Shown: positions 37,592 to 43,358 of the stretch, in pieces
Position numbering within the stretch: position 1 is the stretch's first letter
Layout: each line of letters starts with the position of its first letter
Assembly (NCBI GenBank): GCA_050701635.1
Contig: JBOGDF010000002.1
Span: 1 to 43,358, forward strand
Reading direction: 5' to 3'
DNA: 43,358 nucleotides
Source of the DNA: WHSM01 sp050701635
GTDB lineage: Bacteria; Actinomycetota; Actinomycetes; Mycobacteriales; Micromonosporaceae
Position numbers and translations under genes: made by a program
Notes under the pieces: model-generated
The model's database searches: none
What the model was told of the DNA's origin: nothing
Seen by the model: the letters and a program-made list of their open reading frames with translations, nothing else

Positions 37592-37861
37592 TCAACGGCG
37601 CGGGTTGACGACGTCGGCTCCGAACACGCGCTGGCGCAGTCCGTCGCATTCCCGCCGGAAGGCGAGGTAGCCCTCGCTGAGCGCCTGCTCGATCTCTGCC
37701 GCCAGCTCGCGTTCGCTGAGCCGGCTCAGCGCCGTGGTACGGAACGTGGTGGTGACCGACCAGGTGTCGCTACGGCGTACCCGGACCCACCGTCGCGGTG
37801 ACTCTGCCGTGACCTCGATCGTCGCCAGCTCGCGGCGGTACCGTTCCATCAGTTCGGACAT
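37592..37861 (-). CDS. Small YbaB/EbfC-like protein
   Basis: 89 aa from ATG 37861, with GGGGAGG seven bases upstream; the frame is open further upstream but this start is much better supported. Pattern: N-terminal helix (MSELMERYRRELATIEV), then short strands (RRWVRVRRSDTWSVTTTFRTTAL), then a long helix (SERELAAEIEQALSEGYLAFRRECDGLR). This helix-strand-helix layout fits the YbaB/EbfC fold, members of which often sit in actinobacterial type VII gene clusters. A role as chaperone or regulator for the 415-residue protein downstream is inference. Its start is 42 bases after the lipoprotein stop. Confidence 0.6.
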   Translation of the reverse strand: MSELMERYRRELATIEVTAESPRRWVRVRRSDTWSVTTTFRTTALSRLSERELAAEIEQALSEGYLAFRRECDGLRQRVFGADVVNPRR

Positions 37862-37902
37862 CGTTGGCCTCCCCACGCACCGCGTCTGCGATGCAACCCG
37901 GA

Positions 37903-38559
37903 TCAGTTCGTTACAGCGGTACGCAGCCCCGTCGCCACCGCCAGCGCGTGGTCTCGCGACTGGCGGACGAATTGCTCGTCGGGGGCGCCGCTGCGCAGCG
38001 TCGCCGACAGCCTCACGGTGATCACGGTGTCCCGTTCCACGACCGCGATCACGGTGATGTCCCCGTTGCTGAACCGCGTGTGACACGCCGTGGCCCACGC
38101 GAACCCGGTGGGCTGATACCGCTCACCGGTGACCTCGCCGGACCCGCCGCAGCCGTCGGTGATGAAGTCCTCGGCTTCCTCGCGCAGTCGATCACCGCGA
38201 GGTTCGCCCTGGTACGGATCCGGGTAGAACCGCTTCACTGTGATCACGGCGAAGCGGCGGCTCCGGGAATCCGGGGCGGCGTGCAACGTACACAGCCGGG
38301 CAGAGGACTCCGAGCCGTCGCTGTACTTCGGCTCCGACTCGACCCGGTGCCGCAGGGTCTCCGGCACACTGGCCGCCAGCTGTACGCAGCTTTGCAGCGG
38401 CGTACGCGTCGCCGGCGGCGCGCTGGTCGTGGGGGAGGGGCTCGGGGCGACGGTACGGGAGGCCGCGACGTCGGGACGCTGTGGGGAGCACGCGGTGGCA
38501 GCGCACAGCGCCAGCAGGAGCACGCCGACCCGCCGTGCCACACCGGCCGGGCTACGCAT
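37903..38559 (-). CDS. Lipoprotein with four-cysteine outer domain
   Basis: 218 aa from ATG 38559. Signal peptide with lipobox ATAC, lipidated Cys24, then a Ser/Pro/Thr linker (about 25-55). The outer domain has four cysteines (58, 90, 137, 159), likely two disulfides, and the pattern SCVQLAASVP..LCTLHAAP..VITVKRFYP resembles the DUF3558-type lipoproteins of actinobacteria, but I cannot confirm the family. It would face the outside of the membrane. The preceding gene stops three bases before this start (stop at 38563-38565), so they are co-transcribed. Confidence 0.75.
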   Translation of the reverse strand: MRSPAGVARRVGVLLLALCAATACSPQRPDVAASRTVAPSPSPTTSAPPATRTPLQSCVQLAASVPETLRHRVESEPKYSDGSESSARLCTLHAAPDSRSRRFAVITVKRFYPDPYQGEPRGDRLREEAEDFITDGCGGSGEVTGERYQPTGFAWATACHTRFSNGDITVIAVVERDTVITVRLSATLRSGAPDEQFVRQSRDHALAVATGLRTAVTN

Positions 38560-38562
38560 CGT

Positions 38563-38805
38563 CTAGCCCGCTGCCTGGCGCCAGGTCGCGTGGACCCGCT
38601 GCCGGTACGCGGCGATCGCCAGCCGTACGGCCGCGTCGACCTGGGATGCGAGTGACTCCTCGGTGTGTTCCCGAGTGCAGCCGGGGACGAGCTGGACCTT
38701 GATCGTCGGATCCGCCGGGGGACCGGCCACGGTAATCGTGACGTCATTGTCGGGCGATTGAACGGTCACGGACATCCGCTCACGCAGCTGCTGAAGCTTT
38801 CCCAC
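38563..38805 (-). CDS. Small YbaB/EbfC-like protein (first gene of the cluster)
   Basis: 80 aa from GTG 38805; an ATG at 38775 is an alternative that would give 70 aa. Layout: N-terminal helix (VGKLQQLRERMS), strands (VTVQSPDNDVTITVAGPPADPTIKVQLV), and a C-terminal helix (TEESLASQVDAAVRLAIAAYRQRVHATWRQ). It resembles the 89-residue protein two genes downstream and the YbaB/EbfC fold. It appears to open the reverse cluster 38805-36313. C62-type residues: one Cys in PGCTREH. Function unknown. Confidence 0.6.
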   Translation of the reverse strand: MGKLQQLRERMSVTVQSPDNDVTITVAGPPADPTIKVQLVPGCTREHTEESLASQVDAAVRLAIAAYRQRVHATWRQAAG

Positions 38806-38901
38806 CCGCGAAACCCCCGTACCCGAACAAGAGTCGCCGGGAAGATTAGTTAGCAAGGGTGTGGGTGGTGTGGGGACCGTACAGATCCAGCAGATAGGGC
38901 A

Positions 38902-38938
38902 GTTGTGGGCGAATCCGACCGGGGGATTCGCCCACAAC
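38902..38938. terminator. Perfect 15-bp inverted repeat between yceI and the reverse cluster
   Basis: GTTGTGGGCGAATCC (38902-38916) and its exact complement (38924-38938) with a 7-base loop. It lies 13 bases beyond the yceI stop, so it most likely ends that reverse transcript before the cluster promoter. Confidence 0.8.
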
Positions 38939-38951
38939 GATGGAATATCTA

Positions 38952-39506
38952 TTAGTTCTGCCGTACGGCCTGGATCTCCAGGTTGATGTCGATCTTGTCG
39001 CCCAGGAGGAGCTTGTCGCCCTCGAGCGGGATGTTGAAGTCGATACCGAAGTCCTTGCGGCTGATCTGGGTACGTGCCGAGAAGCCGGCGCGGGTGCCGC
39101 CCCACGGGTCGGTGTCGACGCCGAGGAACTCGACGGCCAGCTCGACCGGCCGGGTGGTGTCGGTGATGGTCAGGTCGCCGGTGACGACGTAGTCGGCGCC
39201 GTCCTGGCGTACCCCGGTGGCCTTGAAGGTCATCGCCGGGTAGCGCTCCACGTCGAGGATCTCGGCCGAGCGCACGTGGGTGTCGCGCTGCTCGTTGCGG
39301 GTGTCGACGGACGCGATCGAGATCTCGGCGGTCGCGGTGGAGGCGGCGAGGTCGCCGGCGACCACCACGTCGCCCGAGAACTCGCTGAAGCTGCCCCGTA
39401 CCTTGCTCATCAGGTGGCGGACGGTGAAGCCGACCTCCGAGTGCGTCGGGTCGATGCTCCAGGTGCCGGTGGTCAGTCCGGGAAGAACGGTCGTGGCGGC
39501 GGTCAT
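38952..39506 (-). CDS. YceI-family protein
   Basis: 184 aa from ATG 39506, with GAGGT six to ten bases upstream. Conserved features: TGTWSIDPTHSEVGFTVRHLMSKVRGSFSEFSG at the start, VDTRNEQRDTHVRSAEILDVERYPAMTF and DLTITDTTRPVELAVEF. Such proteins form a lipocalin-like barrel that binds isoprenoid or similar lipids; many are exported, but no signal peptide is seen here, so it is probably cytoplasmic. It is divergent from a MarR gene with shared operators. Confidence 0.93.
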   Translation of the reverse strand: MTAATTVLPGLTTGTWSIDPTHSEVGFTVRHLMSKVRGSFSEFSGDVVVAGDLAASTATAEISIASVDTRNEQRDTHVRSAEILDVERYPAMTFKATGVRQDGADYVVTGDLTITDTTRPVELAVEFLGVDTDPWGGTRAGFSARTQISRKDFGIDFNIPLEGDKLLLGDKIDINLEIQAVRQN

Positions 39507-39529
39507 GGGAACCTCACTGGGAAGGGAGT

Positions 39530-39545
39530 AGTTGACTGTTCAACT
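39530..39545. promoter_or_regulatory. Operator 1, likely MarR site
   Basis: AGTTGACTGTTCAACT: arms AGTTGA/TCAACT separated by 4 bases. It lies just downstream of the yceI -10 box and upstream of the MarR gene, where binding would block yceI transcription. Confidence 0.6.
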
Positions 39546-39548
39546 GGT

Positions 39549-39577
39549 ACGCTAGGAGGAAGTTATTGAAGCGTCAA
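39549..39577 (-). promoter_or_regulatory. Promoter for yceI
   Basis: Reverse strand: TTGACG (39577-39572), 17-base spacer, TAGCGT (39554-39549). The -35 lies in operator 2 and operator 1 covers the expected transcription start. Confidence 0.75.
39566..39577. promoter_or_regulatory. Operator 2, likely MarR site
   Basis: TTGAAGCGTCAA: arms TTGA/TCAA separated by 4 bases, sharing half-site TCAACT with operator 1; centres are 34 bases apart. It overlaps the yceI -35. Confidence 0.55.
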
Positions 39578-39590
39578 CTAATTCCCAGGA

Positions 39591-39596
39591 TAGGGT
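39591..39596 (+). promoter_or_regulatory. -10 element of the leaderless marR transcript
   Basis: TAGGGT is followed by seven bases and GTG 39604. Operator 2 is just upstream, where a -35 would be, suggesting autoregulation. Confidence 0.55.
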
Positions 39597-39603
39597 GACC
39601 TAC

Positions 39604-40065
39604 GTGACAACCCGGTGGCTGAGCGACGTGGAGCAGCGCTCGTGGCGGGCGTACATCGAAGGCAGTCTCCGCCTGTACGAACGGCTGGACCGTGAGCTGC
39701 GTGAGGGCCACGGCATGTCGATGCCGGAGTACGAGATCCTGGTGCGGCTCTCGGAGGCGCCCGAGCGGCGGATCCGGATGGCCGAGCTGGCCGAATCGGC
39801 CAACCAGTCACGGAGCCGGCTCTCGCATACCGTGTCGAGACTGGAGCGGGCGCACCTGGTCATCCGGGACACCTGTCCCAGCGACCGCAGGGGCGTGTTC
39901 GCGGTGTTGACCGACGAAGGTGTCCGGCGCCTGGAAGAGGCGTCCCACACGCATGTGCGCGGCGTACGGGAGCATCTGGTGGATCTGGTCGGCGAGGCCG
40001 ACCTGGACGCGGTCGGCCGGGCGATGGGGCAGGTGGCCGGCAAGCTCGGCCCGCCGTGCGGGTAG
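39604..40065 (+). CDS. MarR-family transcriptional regulator
   Basis: 153 aa from GTG 39604, chosen for the TAGGGT-N7-GTG leaderless spacing; a GTG at 39595 is upstream in frame. The winged helix-turn-helix covers about residues 40-105 (MSMPEYEILVRLSEAPERRIRMAELAESANQSRSRLSHTVSRLERAHLVIRD) with wing CPSDRRGVFAVLTDEG. Divergent to yceI with two inverted repeats between, so it probably represses yceI and itself. Ligand unknown. Followed by a stem-loop terminator. Confidence 0.93.
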   Translation: MTTRWLSDVEQRSWRAYIEGSLRLYERLDRELREGHGMSMPEYEILVRLSEAPERRIRMAELAESANQSRSRLSHTVSRLERAHLVIRDTCPSDRRGVFAVLTDEGVRRLEEASHTHVRGVREHLVDLVGEADLDAVGRAMGQVAGKLGPPCG

Positions 40066-40087
40066 TCCTTTCCGTCTTGGGCAAAAG

Positions 40088-40113
40088 GGGGGACTGGCTC
40101 CAGTCGTACCCCC
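40088..40113 (+). terminator. Stem-loop terminator after marR
   Basis: GGGGG-ACTGG, loop CT, CCAGT-CGTA-CCCCC; the 4 bases CGTA bulge on one side. It starts 22 bases after the marR stop, followed by AACTGATTTA. Confidence 0.65.
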
Positions 40114-40129
40114 AACTGATTTACTTAAC

Positions 40130-40143
40130 ATAATGTGCATTAT
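40130..40143. promoter_or_regulatory. AT-rich palindrome, possible operator
   Basis: ATAATG-TG-CATTAT with 6-base perfect arms in an AT-rich stretch unlike the rest of the window. It is about 100 bases before the TetR gene, upstream of its promoter, so the bound factor is not clear. Confidence 0.4.
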
Positions 40144-40231
40144 CGGCTAACCGCCTCAATCAGGGCGACAGGTGGGACCGGGCCACGCGTCCGCCTGGAG
40201 GCGATCTACGGCTGAGACCGGCGGTACGTCA

Positions 40232-40237
40232 TAGACT
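40232..40237 (+). promoter_or_regulatory. -10 element of the leaderless tetR transcript
   Basis: TAGACT, six bases, ATG 40244. Identical box and spacing to the ald leader ORF. Confidence 0.55.
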
Positions 40238-40243
40238 CGCGGA

Positions 40244-40894
40244 ATGACAAAGCCTGTCCGGTCGCGGCGTGAGGAGTATTCCGACATCACGCGTCAGGCC
40301 TTAGTGGACAGTGCGGCGTCGTTGATCGCCGAACGCGGCTACGCCGGCACCTCACTCGACGAAGTCACGGCGCGGGCGCGCGTTACCAAGGGTGCGCTCT
40401 ACCATCACTTCCGCGGCAAGCGCGCGTTGTTCGAGGCGGTGTTCGACGCGAAGGAGCTGGCCGTGATCGCCGACGTCGCCGGCGCGATGCGTGATGAGGC
40501 CTCGCCGATCGAGATGGTGCGCGCCGGTCTGGCGATCTTCCTGGATGCCTGTCTGGACCCCGGTTACCAGCGGATCGTGCTGCAGGAAGGCCCGTCGGTG
40601 CTCGGCTACGAACGCTGGCGGGAACGCGAAGAGCAGTACACGTTGGGTGTGGTCCGCGGCGTCGTGGTGTCCTTGATCGACACCGGCGAATATCCGGAGC
40701 TACCCGTGGAGACCGTCACCCGGATGCTGTTCGGTGCGCTGGCGGCCGGAGCCGCGGCGATCGCCGGCGCCGCCGACAAGGAACGCGTACGCGAAGAGGT
40801 CGAGGCCACGGTCATCATGATCTTGGAGGGGTTACGGAGCGTAACCGACTCCGCGATGCCACGGCTGCGGCCGTCCGTGATGGGCACCGAGTAG
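40244..40894 (+). CDS. TetR-family transcriptional regulator
   Basis: 216 aa from ATG 40244. HTH at about 15-60: RQALVDSAASLIAERGYAGTSLDEVTARARVTKGALYHHFRGKRALFEAVF. The C-terminal ligand domain resembles the TetR_C_33-type group by layout (LDACLDPGYQRIVLQEGPSVLGYERWRERE). No target genes can be named; the PlsC acyltransferase 87 bases downstream is the nearest forward gene. It may be cotranscribed with, or control, that gene. Confidence 0.93.
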   Translation: MTKPVRSRREEYSDITRQALVDSAASLIAERGYAGTSLDEVTARARVTKGALYHHFRGKRALFEAVFDAKELAVIADVAGAMRDEASPIEMVRAGLAIFLDACLDPGYQRIVLQEGPSVLGYERWREREEQYTLGVVRGVVVSLIDTGEYPELPVETVTRMLFGALAAGAAAIAGAADKERVREEVEATVIMILEGLRSVTDSAMPRLRPSVMGTE

Positions 40895-40981
40895 CCTCGC
40901 AGCTGAGTAGTTCAGGCAGGTGCGAGTAAGGATGGAAGGCGTACCGCGGATGCTCCGGGGTTGGCTAACATCCTTCGGGCA

Positions 40982-41830
40982 ATGACTACTTCTGATGCGA
41001 TCGCCGCACCCGATATGGCGCCCCCCGAGGCGCTCGGGGGGCCTGCCTCCGCCGTGCCGGCGTGGCAGCCCCCGCTGCTGTGGCGGGTGCTGTTGATGCT
41101 GGCCCGGATCGTGGCACCGGCGTTCTGCCGGCTGCGGGTGGTGGACGAGATCCCGGCCGAGCTGCGCGGCGGCCCGCTGATCCTGGCCAGCAACCACATC
41201 GGCACGTTCGACCCGATCGCGCTCGCCGCGGCGTGCAGCCGGGCCGGGCTGGCGCCGCGCATCCTGGCGACCGGCGGGCTGTTCCGGTCAAGGGTGATCG
41301 GGCCCGCCCTGCGCCGGTGCGGCCACATCCGGGTGAACCGGCGGGACACCTCGGCGGTGCAGGCGCTGGACGCGGCGACCACGGCGGTACGGGAAGGCTC
41401 CGTGGTGGCGGGCTACCCCGAAGGCCGGATCACGCTGGATCCCGGGATGTGGCCGGAGCGCGGCCGCAGCGGCATGACCCGGCTCGCGCTGATCACCCGG
41501 GCGCCGGTGATTCCGGTATCGCAGTGGGGCGCGCACGAGGTGATGACCTGGGACACGCCGCGGTCGATGGTGGGCCGGCTGTTCGTGTCGATGTGGCGCC
41601 GGCCGGTGGTCTCGGTGCGGTTCGGCGTACCGGTTGAGCTGTCCGATCTGAGCTGCGAGGTGCCGCGGCACGCCGTACAGGGGACCAACCGGATCATGGC
41701 CGCGATCGCCGACGGGCTCGCCCCGCTACGCGCGGACGAGCCGGTGCTCCCCCGCTACGTCGATCCGTTGCGGCCGCTGAGCGACGCGCGTACCTTCGAC
41801 CGTCGCGCTCACTCGTCGTCGCGGGACTGA
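40982..41830 (+). CDS. 1-acyl-sn-glycerol-3-phosphate acyltransferase-like (PlsC family)
   Basis: 282 aa from ATG 40982; TTG at 40961 is in frame but less likely, and a TAACAT box ends 10 bases upstream. Acyltransferase motif I SNHIGTFDPIAL (HX4D), motif III-like GYPEGRI, and PVIPVSQWG. One or two hydrophobic segments near residues 37-55 (LLWRVLLMLARIVAPAF). It would acylate a lysophospholipid or a related acceptor at the membrane. The 3' end overlaps the reverse regulator by 22 bases. Confidence 0.88.
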   Translation: MTTSDAIAAPDMAPPEALGGPASAVPAWQPPLLWRVLLMLARIVAPAFCRLRVVDEIPAELRGGPLILASNHIGTFDPIALAAACSRAGLAPRILATGGLFRSRVIGPALRRCGHIRVNRRDTSAVQALDAATTAVREGSVVAGYPEGRITLDPGMWPERGRSGMTRLALITRAPVIPVSQWGAHEVMTWDTPRSMVGRLFVSMWRRPVVSVRFGVPVELSDLSCEVPRHAVQGTNRIMAAIADGLAPLRADEPVLPRYVDPLRPLSDARTFDRRAHSSSRD

Positions 41831-42336
41831 CGCAGGTACGCCAACACCGCCTCCCGGGTGGTACGCACCCCGAGCGCCGCCCGAGCCTGCGCGATCCGCC
41901 GGTTGGCGGTACGCAGCGAAAGGAACTCCGACGTCGCGGCGGCCGCGATGGTCTCGCCGGCGGCCAGCCGGGCCAGCAGTGCGCGCTGCTCCTCGGTGAG
42001 CGGCAGATCGTCCTCTGTGGACTCCCCCGGCGCCTCGTCGGCGTCCCTGCCGACCGGGCCGATCCGCGCCAGGTCCGCCAGCAGCGACCGCCCCGGCTCG
42101 GCGTCAGCGTCGGCGATCGCCACCACTCCGGCGCCTCGCGCCGCGGCGAGGACCGCGAGCGCGGCGGTTTCCAGATCCGGCACCCGGCCGAATAGTAGGA
42201 GCTGCTTGTCGCTGACATCCCACGCCGGATCCGGAAGCGCGAAGCCTTCCCGGGTCTTCCAGCCGGATCGGGCCAGCCGGCGCAGCACCGTGGTGGCGTC
42301 GGCGGTGGTCTGCAGCAGGTAGCGAGGCACGTTCAT
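41809..42336 (-). CDS. LuxR-type HTH regulator, small
   Basis: 175 aa from ATG 42336. The C-terminal HTH (about 112-168) is LuxR/FixJ-like: LTEEQRALLARLAAGETIAAAATSEFLSLRTANRRIAQARAALGVRTTREAVLAYL. The N-terminal 100 residues (MNVPRYLLQTTADATTVLRRLARSGWKT..) have no receiver Asp pocket that I can see and no recognised sensor. It overlaps the upstream LuxR gene start/stop by 4 bases (ATGA), so they are coupled, and overlaps plsC antisense at its 3' end. Confidence 0.75.
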   Translation of the reverse strand: MNVPRYLLQTTADATTVLRRLARSGWKTREGFALPDPAWDVSDKQLLLFGRVPDLETAALAVLAAARGAGVVAIADADAEPGRSLLADLARIGPVGRDADEAPGESTEDDLPLTEEQRALLARLAAGETIAAAATSEFLSLRTANRRIAQARAALGVRTTREAVLAYLRQSRDDE

Positions 42337-43358
42337 CCGAGCACCTCCAGCGCCAGGGCCGCTGCCTCGGTACGGGTACGCGCGCCGAGCTTGCGCATCC
42401 CGGACCGGATGTGGGTCTCCACCGTCTCCCGGGAGATGCCGAGCAGGCCGGCGATCCGGCGGGTCGGTTCGCCCTGCGCCACCAGCCGCAGCACGTCGCG
42501 TTCCCGGTCGGTGAGGTCGTCGCCGGCGCGGGGCCCGCGGGTTTCCCGGCGTACGGCGTGCCGGCGCAATGCACGCCGGATCCGGCCGAGCAGCACCACC
42601 AGCCCCGACTCCTCGGCCAGCCGTTCCGCCTCCAGCAACGGCGGTACGGCGTCGTCGGCGGTCTCGGCGTGCACACCCAGCGCCAGCAGGCAGCGCACCT
42701 CTTCACGGCGTACCAGTTCGTGCCAGGAGGTGGCGGCGGGGCGGAAGTCGTCGGCGTGGCCGGGGTCGCTGAGCACCGCGCGCCAGGCCTCCAGGGTGGC
42801 CCGTACCGGCGCCAGGGTGTGATCGCCGAGGTCGGTGGCGGGCGCCGGCGCGCCGTCGTACGCGGCCCAGCGGGCGGTGATGTCGCGCAGCCCCTGCACC
42901 AGGCGGGTGTCCGTACCGGGTGGCCGGTCGCCGGTGACCGCGCGGTCGGGCTGGCCGTCCAGCCAGGCGGCCTCACCCGCCACCCAGTCCAGCAGGGCGG
43001 CCACCGACGGCGGTCCGGTGCCGTGGCCGGTGAGCCGGGAACGAGACGCGGCGAGCAGCCCCCCGTCGGCCTCGGCCAGGGAGGCGGCGGCGACCGCGTA
43101 GCCGCGGGCCACGGTGGGCAGGGTCCGGTCGATCAGGTCGATGGCGCGGCGTACCACCGTGTCCAGGGCTTCGCCGCGCAGCGCCGTACACCACAGCTCA
43201 GCGGCCAGGAAACGGGTCTGCCAGCTGTACGCCAGGTCCGCGGCGCAGGCGTCGGCGGCCCGGTGCGCGGCGTCCGCCGCCTCGGCCAGCCGTCCGTCGG
43301 CGGCCAGCGTCTCCACCAGCAGCCAGGCGCTCCACCGCGCGGCGAGGCTGTCGCCGGC
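42333..43358 (-). CDS. LuxR-family regulator, C-terminal part (cut by window edge)
   Basis: Open to the right edge: at least 341 codons, with a GTG at 43316 inside but no reason to call it the start. The C-terminal LuxR HTH is clear: LTDRERDVLRLVAQGEPTRRIAGLLGISRETVETHIRSGMRKLGARTRTEAAALAL. The rest is Ala/Leu-rich helical-repeat-like (TPR-like), as in the large LAL/AfsR-type ATPase regulators, whose ATPase would lie beyond this window. Stop overlaps the next start by 4 bases. No nucleotide-binding motif is in the visible part. Confidence 0.8.
   Translation of the reverse strand, partial: AGDSLAARWSAWLLVETLAADGRLAEAADAAHRAADACAADLAYSWQTRFLAAELWCTALRGEALDTVVRRAIDLIDRTLPTVARGYAVAAASLAEADGGLLAASRSRLTGHGTGPPSVAALLDWVAGEAAWLDGQPDRAVTGDRPPGTDTRLVQGLRDITARWAAYDGAPAPATDLGDHTLAPVRATLEAWRAVLSDPGHADDFRPAATSWHELVRREEVRCLLALGVHAETADDAVPPLLEAERLAEESGLVVLLGRIRRALRRHAVRRETRGPRAGDDLTDRERDVLRLVAQGEPTRRIAGLLGISRETVETHIRSGMRKLGARTRTEAAALALEVLG

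Overview
The window is GC-rich actinobacterial chromosome. Gene content and order point to the family Micromonosporaceae (Micromonospora, Salinispora or Actinoplanes type); this is an inference from protein similarity and synteny that I recall, not from a search. Two blocks keep the order of the Mycobacterium tuberculosis chromosome: positions 181-19381 match Rv1697-Rv1713 (steA, mctB/steB, pyrG, Nudix, xerD, parA-like, scpA, scpB, rluB, cmk, der), and positions 22779-32567 match Rv1822-Rv1832 (pgsA-like, DUF881, sbp, DUF881, gcvH, garA, MerR, DUF151, MerR, gcvP). Most of the window is therefore conserved core. Accessory genes lie between and to the right of these blocks.

Layout. (1) 181-8331 is one tightly coupled envelope operon: steA and steB, then a divergent MraY/WecA-like phosphosugar transferase, a MurJ-type flippase, a GT4 glycosyltransferase and a large membrane protein with an alkaline-phosphatase-like outer domain. 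Together the last four look like an uncharacterised lipid-linked glycan pathway beside the SteAB cell-separation genes. (2) 8447-19381 holds nucleotide metabolism (pyrG, Nudix, cmk), alanine dehydrogenase with a tiny coupled upstream ORF, and the chromosome-segregation set xerD-parA-scpA-scpB with an apparently protease-dead S2P protein inside it, then rluB and der. (3) 19461-22620 has a FAD/Rieske oxidoreductase, tRNA-Pro(GGG) and a secreted chymotrypsin-like protease. (4) 22779-32567 is the phospholipid, DUF881, glycine-cleavage, GarA and MerR block, with a glycine riboswitch before gcvP and a reverse-strand hemolysin III gene. (5) 32675-34214 has a small DUF5999 gene and a PabB-like enzyme, followed by a 20-bp tandem repeat of eight units at a convergent gene junction. 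(6) 34344-38805, reverse strand, is an uncharacterised accessory cluster: two small YbaB-like proteins, a lipoprotein, a probable type VII secretion substrate, and a membrane-anchored substrate-binding/VWA protein carrying an EF-hand loop. (7) 38952-43358 has a divergent YceI/MarR pair with clear operators, a TetR regulator, a PlsC acyltransferase and two LuxR-type regulators, the last cut by the right edge.

Genome-scale signals: the tetranucleotide GTAC is strikingly common and seems to dictate the use of the otherwise rare codons GTA and CGT. Several genes look leaderless (TANNNT, then 6-7 bases, then the start codon). No CRISPR array, IS element, prophage or plasmid functions were seen.
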